Below, piece after piece: positions 39,793 through 49,298 of a stretch of DNA of 64,000 nt. The notes under the pieces are model-generated. The model worked only from the letters and a program-made list of their open reading frames with translations. It was not told the DNA's origin and made no database searches. The stretch is from Flavobacterium sp. WC2421 (GTDB lineage: Bacteria > Bacteroidota > Bacteroidia > Flavobacteriales > Flavobacteriaceae), in assembly GCF_040822115.1 (NCBI RefSeq), contig NZ_CP162004.1:620001-684000 (forward strand). The letters are read 5' to 3'. Every line of letters starts with the position of its first letter. Within the stretch, counting starts at the first letter, position 1. Position numbers and translations under genes: made by a program.

Positions 39793-41544
39793 ATGAATAA
39801 AATAAATCATTTATTTCTACTCTTTATTTTCATCCCATTACTTTCTTGTAGTGATTCTTCAAATGTGGTTGATGAAAAACCGATAGTAGAAAACATTCCA
39901 TCTAAACCCGCTGTTGAAGGCATCCGAATTGCTTGGGATTATAACACTTTAATTCAGGTTTCGGATAAAAATAGTCCGGATTACAATGGGTACGCGAGAT
40001 TAATACAATTAAACGATAAAAAACTAATTTGTACTTACGAATCTGGAGGAGCCATATTAGTAAAGACAAGTAATGATTTTGGAAATACTTGGAGTGCATC
40101 TATTAAAGTAGCATCTGGAAATACTGCGGTGAATATGACCACGCCTGATATTTTACAGTTAGAAGATAATTCTATTTTGATTTGCTATAATCCAAGACCA
40201 ATTAGTAATGGAAATAGCAACGAAAAATTTTCTATCAACACTATTAAAAGTTATGACGGAGGTTTGACTTGGAAAGAAAATCAAATTGTTTATGAAGCCA
40301 GTTCCGATTTTGAAAACGGCTGTTGGGAACCTTCTGCACTACAAATTCCGAGTGGAGAAATTCAATTGTTTTTTTCCAATGAAAACGTGTACCGCACTTC
40401 TACTGAACAAAACATTTCTCTTATTCGCTCTTCAAATAATGGTTTAACATGGTCAACAACACCTGAAATTGTGAGTTTCAGAGCTGGGAAAAGAGACGGA
40501 ATGCCTTCTCCTATTCTATTAAAAAATCAAACAGAAATTGTTTTTTCTATTGAAGATAATGGTGTTGAGAATCAATTCAAGCCCTATATTATTCGAAATT
40601 CAATTACAGAAAACTGGAAACAAACCATTGATGCAAACAGCAATAATCGAAATTATGCTTTGGAAGAGGTATTGAGTAACTCTGTTTATGCGGGTGCTCC
40701 TTACCTATCGCAACTGAGTACAGGAGAAGTGCTACTGTCCTATCAAGGAACAGAAAACAGAACTTCAAACGACATTAATAATGCCGATATGAAAGTGGTA
40801 ATTGGGAATAATGAAGCCAAAAATTTCAATAGAAAATCTACTCCTTTTCTACTTTCAAATGGAAAATCAGCATTGTGGAATAGTATTTCTGTTTTGGAAG
40901 ATGATACCGTAATTGCTTTAACAACCACAAACCAATTTTCCAACTCATCACAAATTTGGATGATAAAAGGGCATGTTTTACGCGATATTAATGCTGTCAG
41001 GGAAACTGCTACAATTGACGGACTGAGCAATGAAGGAGTTTGGCAGAAAGAAAGCCCAATTTTTATTGGCCAAAAAAGTGCCACACAATTAGAAGCTAAT
41101 TTTACGTATGATACCGAGTTTTTATATGTTTTTGCACAAATAAAAGACAGCCAAATTATAAGCACGGATGCAATAACTGGAAGTGATGGTTTGGATTTGT
41201 ATTTAGATCCTAAAAATAAAAAATTAATCGTTCCTGGAAGTTCCATCTTTAAACTCGAATTAGGACAATCCAATCAATTTTCACTTTATGAAGGCGAAAA
41301 TAGCAAATGGAAAAAATTAGATGGTTCTCAAGGAATTCTAACGACTACAGTTAAAACCACAAATGGCTATCGAATAGAAACCAAAATTCCTTGGACAACA
41401 CTAGGTGGAATCCCATCAAAAGACATGAGAGTACGCTACAACATAGCCCTTAGAGAGAAAGGAACAAATGATTATACAGAAGATATTGCAACCAATATAA
41501 ATAACAAACCCTATTCTTGGTCGACTTTAAAGTTGGTTAATTAA
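39793..41544 (+). CDS. GH93-like sialidase-fold exo-arabinanase lipoprotein with C-terminal CBM9-like domain
   Basis: 583 residues. Lipobox LLSC followed by SDSSNVVDE, an acidic stretch that suggests surface display. Residues about 45-390 form a BNR/sialidase-type six-bladed propeller with Asp-box-like repeats (SNDFGNTWS, SYDGGLTWKE, SSNNGLTWS). WEPSALQIPSGEIQLFFSNEN and GKRDGMPSPILLKNQTEIVFSIED resemble GH93 exo-alpha-1,5-L-arabinanases, with glutamates in the expected places. The C-terminal ~190 residues (SPIFIGQKSATQLEANFTYD, FLYVFAQIKDS, DGLDLYLDPKN, IPWTTLGGIP) match the CBM9-like fold. GH93 is my best guess; a plain sialidase or uncharacterised BNR hydrolase is possible. Confidence 0.7.
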   Translation: MNKINHLFLLFIFIPLLSCSDSSNVVDEKPIVENIPSKPAVEGIRIAWDYNTLIQVSDKNSPDYNGYARLIQLNDKKLICTYESGGAILVKTSNDFGNTWSASIKVASGNTAVNMTTPDILQLEDNSILICYNPRPISNGNSNEKFSINTIKSYDGGLTWKENQIVYEASSDFENGCWEPSALQIPSGEIQLFFSNENVYRTSTEQNISLIRSSNNGLTWSTTPEIVSFRAGKRDGMPSPILLKNQTEIVFSIEDNGVENQFKPYIIRNSITENWKQTIDANSNNRNYALEEVLSNSVYAGAPYLSQLSTGEVLLSYQGTENRTSNDINNADMKVVIGNNEAKNFNRKSTPFLLSNGKSALWNSISVLEDDTVIALTTTNQFSNSSQIWMIKGHVLRDINAVRETATIDGLSNEGVWQKESPIFIGQKSATQLEANFTYDTEFLYVFAQIKDSQIISTDAITGSDGLDLYLDPKNKKLIVPGSSIFKLELGQSNQFSLYEGENSKWKKLDGSQGILTTTVKTTNGYRIETKIPWTTLGGIPSKDMRVRYNIALREKGTNDYTEDIATNINNKPYSWSTLKLVN

Positions 41545-41568
41545 TAGGAACCATATATAAAAAAACTA

Positions 41569-41657
41569 GTGAATTTTTAGTGGTTAAGAAATTCACAAAG
41601 TTGGTTAGTTAGTTTTTTTTTTTAAAATTACCGGACTATTTAAAATAGTCTGGTAAT
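41569..41657 (+). repeat. Two consecutive hairpins between GH93-like and GH2 genes
   Basis: The first is GTGAATTT (41569-41576) / AAATTCAC (41589-41596). The second, about 41627-41657, pairs ATTACCGGACTATT with AATAGTCTGGTAAT, with one G-T wobble, preceded by a run of 12 T. The 177-base gap is the largest inside this PUL and may contain a terminator plus a secondary promoter. Confidence 0.6.
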
Positions 41658-41721
41658 TTATTTAATGACAAAAAAATAACACGTCAATTTAAATGATGTG
41701 TGCTTACAAATAAATAATATA

Positions 41722-43542
41722 ATGATGAAAAAAAATGTACAGGTAATCCTATTTTTATTTTTAGGGTTATCACTATCCGCACAATGGAAACCTGCTGGAG
41801 AAAAAATTAAAACAGTATGGGCAAGTAAAGTAGAACCTAATCATGTACTTCCTGAATATCCTCGCCCAATTATGGAACGAAAGGAATGGAAAAACCTAAA
41901 CGGATTATGGAATTATGCGATTCTAGAAGTTGGAAAAGCAGCTCCTGAGAAATATGACGGTCAAATTCTTGTTCCTTTTGCAGTCGAATCCAGTTTGTCT
42001 GGTGTGATGAAAGATGTTGGCGCTAAAAATGAGCTTTGGTATAACACTAGCTTCACTATAGAATCCAATTGGAAAGGCCAGAATATTTTACTGCATTTTG
42101 GTTCAGTTGACTGGAGAACTGAAGTTTGGTTGAATGGCGTAAAAATAGGTTCCCATACTGGTGGATATACTCCGTTTTCTTTTGATATAACACCTTTCAT
42201 AACTGGAAAAACGCAGCAATTAACGGTAAAAGTTTGGGACCCCTCTAATGAAGGACCACAACCAAGAGGAAAACAAGTTAGGAGCCCAGAAGGAATCTGG
42301 TACACACCGGTTACGGGAATTTGGCAAACCGTTTGGATAGAGCCTGTAAATAAAAAGAATATTACAACGATTAGAACCACGCCAAATATTGATCAGAATG
42401 TGATTAACATAAAACCTGAAGTTGCAGGAGCAAGTTATGGAGATCTAATTGAAGTAACTGTTTATGAGGATTCAAAAGCACTTGTAACTGTTAAAGCTTC
42501 GGCTGGAGAAAATATAGAAATTGTTTTAAATAATCCAAAACTATGGTCACCAGAATCTCCATTTTTATACAAAACCAATGTGAAATTAATTAGCAACAGG
42601 AAAATGGTTGATGAAGTAAAAAGCTATTTTGCCATGCGGAAAATTGGATCTAAAAGAGATTCAAATGGTGTTCTTAGAATGCAACTGAATAATAAAGACT
42701 ATTTCCAATACGGCCCATTAGATCAAGGTTGGTGGCCTGACGGACTATATACCGCTCCTACTGATGAGGCTTTAAAATATGACATTGTTAAGACAAAAGA
42801 ATTGGGTTTTAATATGATTCGGAAACATGTTAAAGTAGAGCCAGATCGCTGGTATACGCATTGTGATGAAATAGGAATTTTAGTATGGCAAGATATGCCA
42901 AGTGGTGATGAGCAACCTATATGGCAAAACAAAAAATATTTTGAAGGTAATGAATTACAAAGAACACCTAAATCTGAAGAAATTTATAAAAAAGAGTGGA
43001 AAGAAATTATGGATCATTTGTATTCCTATCCAAGTATTGTCGTTTGGGTTCCTTTTAATGAAGCTTGGGGACAATTCAAAACCGTTGAAATTACAGACTG
43101 GACCAAGAATCACGATCCAAGTAGATTAGTCAATTCATCTAGTGGAGGAAATCATTTTCAAACAGGCGATATCTTAGATTTACACAATTATCCTGGTCCC
43201 GAATTGTATCTTTATGATGCTAGAAGAGTAACTGTATTAGGGGAATATGGGGGAATTGGATTACCTGTCGAAGGTCATTTATGGAGAGCAAATGACAATT
43301 GGGGGTATGTAAAATTCAAGAATAATGCTGAAGTAACCAATGAATATATTAAGTATGCAACCGAATTAAAGAAATTAGTTAAAACAGGATTTTCTGCAGC
43401 AGTATATACCCAAACTACTGATGTTGAAGGTGAAGTTAATGGGTTTATGACCTATGATAGAAAAGTAGATAAAATGGATTTTGAAAAAGTAAGCACAATC
43501 AATAAAGAAGTTATTGATGCTCTAAATAACAAATCTAACTAA
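41722..43542 (+). CDS. Secreted GH2-family glycosidase (three-domain type)
   Basis: 606 residues from ATG 41722 (an upstream in-frame GTG at 41698 is rejected). Signal peptide ending LSAQW. Jelly-roll domain (LLHFGSVDWRTEVWLNGVKIG), Ig-like domain, and TIM barrel with FNMIRKHVKVEPDRWYTHCDE. Acid/base glutamate is in VPFNEAWG (about 447) and nucleophile in VLGEYGGIG (about 507). It is much shorter than LacZ and has no C-terminal domain. Bacteroidota GH2s of this type include beta-galactosidases and other exo-enzymes; in this PUL a galactosidase acting on arabinogalactan-type side chains is plausible, unproven. Confidence 0.82.
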   Translation: MMKKNVQVILFLFLGLSLSAQWKPAGEKIKTVWASKVEPNHVLPEYPRPIMERKEWKNLNGLWNYAILEVGKAAPEKYDGQILVPFAVESSLSGVMKDVGAKNELWYNTSFTIESNWKGQNILLHFGSVDWRTEVWLNGVKIGSHTGGYTPFSFDITPFITGKTQQLTVKVWDPSNEGPQPRGKQVRSPEGIWYTPVTGIWQTVWIEPVNKKNITTIRTTPNIDQNVINIKPEVAGASYGDLIEVTVYEDSKALVTVKASAGENIEIVLNNPKLWSPESPFLYKTNVKLISNRKMVDEVKSYFAMRKIGSKRDSNGVLRMQLNNKDYFQYGPLDQGWWPDGLYTAPTDEALKYDIVKTKELGFNMIRKHVKVEPDRWYTHCDEIGILVWQDMPSGDEQPIWQNKKYFEGNELQRTPKSEEIYKKEWKEIMDHLYSYPSIVVWVPFNEAWGQFKTVEITDWTKNHDPSRLVNSSSGGNHFQTGDILDLHNYPGPELYLYDARRVTVLGEYGGIGLPVEGHLWRANDNWGYVKFKNNAEVTNEYIKYATELKKLVKTGFSAAVYTQTTDVEGEVNGFMTYDRKVDKMDFEKVSTINKEVIDALNNKSN

Positions 43543-43553
43543 CAGTCGTCACA

Positions 43554-44594
43554 ATGAAAAGATATTTAATGTTGATGTTAATCGTAATTATTTCTGGTTG
43601 CAATTCCGAAACCTATTCGCAAAAAGAAACCTTTACTAATCCTATTTTACCTTCTGGCGCAGACCCATATAGTACGTATTACAATGGATATTATTATTAT
43701 ACACATACGTTGCAAAACAGGTTGGTTTTATGGAAAACTAAAAATCTAGCCGATTTGAAAAATGCAGAGAGCAAAACCATTTGGATAGCACCAAAAAATA
43801 CTGCCTATTCTGGGGACATCTGGGCACCCGAATTTCATATTATAAATGGAAAGTGGTACGTGTATTTTGCCGCAGATAATGGAGACAATAATACCCATCG
43901 AATGTATGTATTAGAAAACAAATCAGACGATCCTTTTAAAGGGGAATGGGAATTTAAAGGAAAAATAGCTGCAAAAACAGATAAATGGGCCATTGACGGA
44001 AATGTATTTTCCTATAAAAATAGCCTATATATGATTTGGGCAGGATGGGAAGGAGATACTAATGGACAACAGAATATCTATATCGCAAAAATGAAAAATC
44101 CTTGTGAAATAGAGGGAGATCGAGTACTAATTTCATCACCAACTCTGGAATGGGAAAAGCACGGAGCCTTAAATGATCCGTCTAATCCACCACAAGTGAA
44201 TGTCAATGAAGGACCACAGTTTTTATCAAATGGAGGCCAAGTTTTTATAGTGTATTCAGCAAGCGGTTGTTGGACTGATTTTTATGCTTTAGGCTTATTG
44301 CATTATAAAGGAATTGGCAATTTACTGGATGCTTCTTCTTGGATAAAATCAGAGCAACCCTTATTTCAACAATCGGTAAAAAACCAAGTTTTTGCACCAG
44401 GACATAATTCGTTTTTCAAATCCCCAAACGGAAAAGAAGATTGGATTTTATATCATGCCAACTCTAATCCTGGGGAAGGTTGTGGAAATAAAAGAGCTCC
44501 AAGAATGCAAAAAATAAACTGGGACTCAAACGGATTTCCTGTGTTTGGAGAACCCCTTAGTGCTGGAACGATACTAAATATTCCTGCCGAATAG
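43554..44594 (+). CDS. GH43 exo-alpha-L-arabinofuranosidase lipoprotein (GH43_26-like)
   Basis: 346 residues. Lipobox IISGC near residue 16. The N-terminal TNPILPSGADPYSTYYNGYYYYTHT carries the catalytic-base aspartate in the arrangement of GH43 subfamily 26 exo-1,5-alpha-L-arabinofuranosidases. SGDIWAPEFHIINGKWYVYFAAD, WAIDGNVFSYKNSLYMIWAG (pKa modulator Asp) and NEGPQFLSNGGQVFIVYSAS (acid Glu) follow, with APGHNSFF holding the conserved His. It would release arabinose from arabino-oligosaccharide ends. It starts 11 bases after the GH2 stop. Confidence 0.85.
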   Translation: MKRYLMLMLIVIISGCNSETYSQKETFTNPILPSGADPYSTYYNGYYYYTHTLQNRLVLWKTKNLADLKNAESKTIWIAPKNTAYSGDIWAPEFHIINGKWYVYFAADNGDNNTHRMYVLENKSDDPFKGEWEFKGKIAAKTDKWAIDGNVFSYKNSLYMIWAGWEGDTNGQQNIYIAKMKNPCEIEGDRVLISSPTLEWEKHGALNDPSNPPQVNVNEGPQFLSNGGQVFIVYSASGCWTDFYALGLLHYKGIGNLLDASSWIKSEQPLFQQSVKNQVFAPGHNSFFKSPNGKEDWILYHANSNPGEGCGNKRAPRMQKINWDSNGFPVFGEPLSAGTILNIPAE

Positions 44595-44627
44595 TTTTCT
44601 TTAAAAACGATATAAAAATTAAAAAAA

Positions 44628-45809
44628 ATGAAAAAAATTCAGATTTACACCGCTATAATTCTTACTGTAATTCAAGTTTCATGCAAAGAAAATAAAAATA
44701 ATAATTCAACTCAAAAAGATATGAATCAAGAATCGACTACTCAATTGGCTAAAAATTCTTTAGAAAATAAAAATTTTGAAACAGTAATAGACAATAAAAA
44801 GACGAGCTTATATTGGATCGAAAATAACGGTTTAAAAGCGGCTTTCACCAATTACGGAGGAAGATTAGTAGGATTATGGTTAATAGATAAAAATGGAAAA
44901 GAAACTGATGTTGTAGTTGGAATGAACAGTGTCATTGGGTTTCAAAAATCGACAGAACCCTACTTTGGAGCTACAATAGGTAGAGTTGGAAACCGAATTG
45001 CAAAAGGGAAGTTTACCCTTGAAGGTAAAGAATACAATGTTCCTTTAAATAACGGAGAAAATGCATTGCATGGTGGTAAAAAAGGCTTTCAAGATGTAGT
45101 GTGGAGTGCGGATAAAACGGATGAGCATACTTTAATTTTGACCTACATTGCTGCTGATATGGAACAAGGATTTCCTGGAAATCTACACGTAAAAGTAACC
45201 TACAGTATTACTGCAGATAAAACTTTAAAAATGGAATATGAAGCCACCACTGATAAAACTACCATTGTTAATTTAACCAATCATGCTTTTTTTAATTTAA
45301 ATGGAGAAGGTAGTGGTACTATTTTGAACCATGAATTACAATTATTTGCACAACAATATACACCAGTAGATTCTGGTTTAATTCCAACTGGTAAATTAGA
45401 AAATGTTGCTGACACCCCTTTTGATTTTCTTGAAAAACACACTATTGGAGAGCGCATTGAGACTAAAAACGAACAGCTAGAGTTTGGAAAAGGCTACGAT
45501 CATAATTATGTCCTAACTGGAGATATTAAAGATGGAATGCAACATGCGGCTACAATTACTGGAGACCTTTCGGGGATTTCTATGGATATATATACAACCG
45601 AACCTGGAATTCAGTTTTACAGTGGCAATTTTATGCAAGGTAAAAACACATTTAAATCAGGTGCAAAAGATAATTTTAGAACCGCATTCGCTTTAGAAAC
45701 ACAACATTTTCCAGATGCACCAAACCAACCAAATTTCCCATCGATAACCTTAAAACTGGGTGAAAAATATCACACAATCTCGTATTACCACTTTTCAATT
45801 CGTAAATAA
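44628..45809 (+). CDS. Aldose 1-epimerase lipoprotein
   Basis: 393 residues, a GalM-fold mutarotase with a lipobox (VIQVSCKEN) and a 50-residue polar linker. Motifs: YFGATIGRVGNRIAKGKF, NNGENALHGGKKGF, NLTNHAFFNLNGEGSG with the catalytic His, and FALETQHFPDAPNQPNFPS with the catalytic Glu. Because it is exported, it should equilibrate anomers of released sugars (galactose or arabinose) in the periplasm before transport. It is a distant paralogue of the cytoplasmic GalM encoded at 26339. Confidence 0.93.
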   Translation: MKKIQIYTAIILTVIQVSCKENKNNNSTQKDMNQESTTQLAKNSLENKNFETVIDNKKTSLYWIENNGLKAAFTNYGGRLVGLWLIDKNGKETDVVVGMNSVIGFQKSTEPYFGATIGRVGNRIAKGKFTLEGKEYNVPLNNGENALHGGKKGFQDVVWSADKTDEHTLILTYIAADMEQGFPGNLHVKVTYSITADKTLKMEYEATTDKTTIVNLTNHAFFNLNGEGSGTILNHELQLFAQQYTPVDSGLIPTGKLENVADTPFDFLEKHTIGERIETKNEQLEFGKGYDHNYVLTGDIKDGMQHAATITGDLSGISMDIYTTEPGIQFYSGNFMQGKNTFKSGAKDNFRTAFALETQHFPDAPNQPNFPSITLKLGEKYHTISYYHFSIRK

Positions 45810-45831
45810 AATGATCTCTAATTAAACTCAA

Positions 45832-46833
45832 ATGAAAAAAATTTATATAATTCTATTTTTAGGACTAAGTTTAAGTTCTTGTTCTCAACCAAAAGGAGAA
45901 GATAAAATAACCCCTGCCCCCCCAGTAGCATTAAAAGATATTTTTCTAGCAGATCCTACCATTTTTTATAACGATGGAACCTATTACTTATACGGAACAA
46001 CTACTGGAAACACAACTGTTATTGGAGAAGGCTTTCAGGTGTATACCTCAACTGATCAAAAAAATTGGAAAGGACCCGTAGGTGCTCAAGGTGGTCTTGC
46101 ACTCAAAAAAGGAGATGCATATGGAACAACCGGATTTTGGGCTCCACAAATAATAAAGTATAACAATCTATTTTATATGATTTATACTGCCAATGAAAAT
46201 ATTGCCGTTGCAACAAGTAATAACCCGATTGGACCATTTAAAAATACAACAAAAGAACCTCTAGTAGCTCTAGTAAAGCAAATAGACCCATTTGTATTTA
46301 TAGATGATGATGGCAAAAAATATTTATATCATGTTAGACTTACAAATGGAAACCGAATTTTTGTAGCCGAAATAAATGATGACCTTTTAAGTATAAAACC
46401 AGAAACACTAACAGAATGTATCTCTGCACAACTACTATGGGAAAACACCCAAAATGTAAACTGGCCAGTTGCCGAAGGGCCTACAGTGATAAAAAAAGAG
46501 GGCTTGTATTATTTAATTTATTCAGCAAATGATTTTAGAAATCCTGACTATGCCGTAGGATACGCTACCAGTAAAAGTCCCTTAGGACCTTGGGAAAAGG
46601 CAGCAACGAGTCCTATTATTTCTCGAAATTTAATTGGAGAAAATGGAACCGGTCATGGTGATTTATTTTTGGACAAAGAGAACCAGTTGCAATATGTTTT
46701 CCATACGCATTTCAATGGTGCTCAGGAAGCACCCAGAAAAGCAGCAATTATTGAAATGAATTTTACTAAAAAAGAAAATGCATTTCAATTAGAAGCAAAA
46801 AAAGAGACTTTCCGATTCTTGAAGACTAATTAA
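45832..46833 (+). CDS. GH43-family glycosidase lipoprotein
   Basis: 333 residues, last gene of this PUL. Lipobox LSSC followed by SQPKGEDK. Five-bladed propeller with the base Asp in IFLADPTIFYNDGTYYLYGTT, GFWAPQIIKYNNLFYMIYTAN, the modulator Asp in QIDPFVFIDDDGKKYLYHV, the acid Glu in WPVAEGPTVIKKEGLYYLIYSA and the conserved His in GTGHGDLFLD. All catalytic positions are present. The subfamily is not obvious, so arabinofuranosidase, xylosidase or galactosidase activity remain open. A terminator follows. Confidence 0.82.
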   Translation: MKKIYIILFLGLSLSSCSQPKGEDKITPAPPVALKDIFLADPTIFYNDGTYYLYGTTTGNTTVIGEGFQVYTSTDQKNWKGPVGAQGGLALKKGDAYGTTGFWAPQIIKYNNLFYMIYTANENIAVATSNNPIGPFKNTTKEPLVALVKQIDPFVFIDDDGKKYLYHVRLTNGNRIFVAEINDDLLSIKPETLTECISAQLLWENTQNVNWPVAEGPTVIKKEGLYYLIYSANDFRNPDYAVGYATSKSPLGPWEKAATSPIISRNLIGENGTGHGDLFLDKENQLQYVFHTHFNGAQEAPRKAAIIEMNFTKKENAFQLEAKKETFRFLKTN

Positions 46834-46896
46834 ATAATACCTCAACACAAAGGGGATTTAACCTTTCTATCGTTTTTCAATAACACAGTCTTACTT

Positions 46897-46933
46897 TGGC
46901 AATACTATCAAAAAAATAGTATTGCCATTTTTT
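46897..46933 (+). terminator. Strong intrinsic terminator ending the HTCS PUL
   Basis: TGGCAATACTAT (46897-46908) and ATAGTATTGCCA (46916-46927) make a perfect 12-bp stem with a 7-base loop, followed by a T tract. Confidence 0.9.
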
Positions 46934-46999
46934 ATTGGCTAAAAAAATAAGATTCTTATTTAAAAAAGTTATAAAAATAATTTATTTGTTATTGTAGAA

Positions 47000-47007
47000 T
47001 AAATTTG
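47000..47007 (+). promoter_or_regulatory. -7 promoter element of the transketolase operon
   Basis: TAAATTTG matches TAnnTTTG exactly. Transcription would start at about 47013, so the operator at 47018-47038 lies just downstream and a bound repressor would block initiation or early elongation. Confidence 0.6.
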
Positions 47008-47017
47008 CATACATTTG

Positions 47018-47038
47018 TAAATGTATTTTTTACACTTA
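47018..47038. promoter_or_regulatory. AraR-type operator upstream of transketolase
   Basis: TAAATGTA-TTTTT-TACACTTA. It differs from the symporter box at a single base. An overlapping TACATTT-GT-AAATGTA symmetry (47010-47025) shares the left arm, so two binding registers are possible. Confidence 0.72.
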
Positions 47039-47231
47039 TTATTTTTCAACAATTTTCAATACACAATTTCTCAAGTTTGGTTGATTTTGTTTTTAACTAA
47101 TTAGTGAAAAAAAACACTTAATCTACTTTAATTCAATCGCTAAAAACGACAACAAATTTTGTTTTTATTATAAAATTGAATTGACAGTTTGGATTTTTAA
47201 TTAATTACAATAAAAAAATAGAACTATAATT

Positions 47232-49271
47232 ATGAACCAAAAAATTGACCAATTAGCTACAGACAACATAAGAGCGCTTTCCATTTCAATGGTAGAAAAA
47301 GCCAATTCAGGACATCCTGGAGGCGCCATGGGTGGTGCCGATTTTATGCATCTTTTATATACGGAATACCTCAACTTTGACCCAACCGAAATGGATTGGC
47401 CATACAGAGACCGTTTCTTTATGGATGCTGGACATTTATCAGCATTAATGTATTCTCAATATTATTTATTAGGAAATTACAAAAAAGAAGACCTTCAACA
47501 ATTTAGACAATGGGGCTCCGTAACGCCAGGACATCCCGAAGTGGATGTTTTGAGAGGTATTGAAAATACCTCGGGACCATTAGGACAAGGTCATGCTATG
47601 GGTGTTGGAGCAGCTATTGCCGCCAAGTTTCTTGATGCAAGATTCAAAGGGCTTTTTGAGCATAAAATATACGGTTTCATCACTGATGGTGGTGTTCAAG
47701 AGGAAATTTCTCAAGGGGCAGGTAGAATTGCTGGACACTTAGGATTGAATAATTTCATCATGTTTTATGATTCTAATGATGTGCAACTTTCGTCAATGAC
47801 AGATGAAGTAACATCCGAAAATACCGCCATGAAATATGAGGCTTGGGGTTGGAACGTAATCACAATTGATGGTCATGATCATACTCAAATAAGAAAAGCA
47901 CTTAGTGAAGCACACGAAGAAGTTGAAAAACCTACTTTGATCATTGGGAAGACAATTATGGGAAAAGGTTGTGTTACAGCAACTGGGGCGATGTATGAAG
48001 GAGAATGTGAATTGCATGGAAAACCTATTGGTGATACAAAAGCAGATTACGTAAAAACACTTTTAAATCTAAAAGCAAATCCCGAAGATCCATTTGCTAT
48101 TTATGAAGAAGTCGCAAAACATTACGCTAACATCCTTGAATTAAAAACAGCAACATCTGCTAATAAAAAACTCCAAATCGCTTCTTGGAAAAAAGAAAAT
48201 CCAGCACTTTCTTTAAAACTAGAATCGTTTTTATCTGGTGAAATTCCTGATTTAGATTTAAGCAGTGTTGTTCAAAAACCAAATGTAGCAACAAGAGAAG
48301 CTTCTTCTGCTGTACTTGCCTATTTAGCAGAAAACGTAGAAAATATGATTGTTTCATCGGCAGATTTATCGAACAGTGACAAAACTGATGGATTCCTTAA
48401 AAAATCATCGATTTTACAAAAAAATGATTTTAATGGTGCCTTTTTACAAGCTGGAGTGGCTGAATTAACAATGACTTCCATCGCAAACGGAATTGCGCTT
48501 CATGGTGGTGTAATCCCTGTAGTAGCGACATTTTTTGTATTCTCCGATTATATGAAACCAGCTATTCGATTAGCAGCTATTCAAGAATTACCTGTAAAAT
48601 ATGTTTGGACACATGACTCGTTTCGCGTTGGTGAAGATGGACCTACGCACCAACCTATCGAACAGGAAGCACAAATTCGCTTGATGGAAAAAATTAAAAA
48701 CCATTCAGGGAATCAAAGTTTATTGGCCTTACGCCCTGCCGATGCGATAGAAACATCAGTAGCTTGGGATATGGCATTAAAAAACACTAAAACTCCAACT
48801 GGTTTAATTCTTTCGAGACAAAACATTCAAGATATTCCTGCACAAGGAACTTCAAGATACGAAGAGGCTACAGAAGCGTCAAAAGGCGGATATTTAGTAA
48901 AGTCAACTCAAAATCCAGATATCACATTAATCGCAAATGGTTCGGAAGTGGCAACCCTTTTAGCTGCTGCAGTTCTATTGGAAAAAGAAAAAAATCTAAA
49001 AATAAATGTAGCCTCCATCATTTCTGAAGGATTATTCAAAGAGCAATCTAAATCGTACCAAGAAAGTATAATTCCAAAAGGAAAATTAGTTTTTGGCCTT
49101 ACTGCTGGACTACCCGTAAATCTTGAAGGTTTGATAGGAGATAGCGGAAAAGTAATTGGGCTAGACCATTTTGGATATTCGGCACCAGCAACAGTTTTAG
49201 ATGAAAAATTTGGATTTACAAGTGCACATGCTTGCGAAGAAATCCTAAAATATATTGAAGAAAGTAAATAA
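47232..49271 (+). CDS. tkt: Transketolase
   Basis: 679 residues, full-length single-chain transketolase, thiamine-diphosphate dependent, moving two-carbon units between pentose and triose/hexose phosphates. Thiamine-binding region GFITDGGVQEEISQGAGRIAG and YDSNDVQLSS; N-terminal KANSGHPGGAMGGADFMH; the pyrimidine-domain motif VWTHDSFRVGEDGPTHQPIEQ. It is co-transcribed with transaldolase (27-base gap). The AraR-type box upstream places it in the arabinose response, likely as a dedicated copy for pentose catabolism. Confidence 0.96.
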   Translation: MNQKIDQLATDNIRALSISMVEKANSGHPGGAMGGADFMHLLYTEYLNFDPTEMDWPYRDRFFMDAGHLSALMYSQYYLLGNYKKEDLQQFRQWGSVTPGHPEVDVLRGIENTSGPLGQGHAMGVGAAIAAKFLDARFKGLFEHKIYGFITDGGVQEEISQGAGRIAGHLGLNNFIMFYDSNDVQLSSMTDEVTSENTAMKYEAWGWNVITIDGHDHTQIRKALSEAHEEVEKPTLIIGKTIMGKGCVTATGAMYEGECELHGKPIGDTKADYVKTLLNLKANPEDPFAIYEEVAKHYANILELKTATSANKKLQIASWKKENPALSLKLESFLSGEIPDLDLSSVVQKPNVATREASSAVLAYLAENVENMIVSSADLSNSDKTDGFLKKSSILQKNDFNGAFLQAGVAELTMTSIANGIALHGGVIPVVATFFVFSDYMKPAIRLAAIQELPVKYVWTHDSFRVGEDGPTHQPIEQEAQIRLMEKIKNHSGNQSLLALRPADAIETSVAWDMALKNTKTPTGLILSRQNIQDIPAQGTSRYEEATEASKGGYLVKSTQNPDITLIANGSEVATLLAAAVLLEKEKNLKINVASIISEGLFKEQSKSYQESIIPKGKLVFGLTAGLPVNLEGLIGDSGKVIGLDHFGYSAPATVLDEKFGFTSAHACEEILKYIEESK

Positions 49272-49298
49272 ACAAACAAAAAACTAAATAATAAAGAC

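Larger units (their letters stand above)
46834..47231. other. Intergenic region: PUL terminator and transketolase promoter
   Basis: 398 bases. It contains a strong terminator (46897-46927), a -7 box (47000-47007) and the AraR-type operator (47018-47038). The long stretch from the operator to the ATG (almost 200 bases) shows no other structure I can identify. Confidence 0.65.

Noticed and set aside
40743..41273. 176-codon open frame on the minus strand
   Set aside because: Antisense to the well-supported GH93-like gene, with no recognisable domain or start context.
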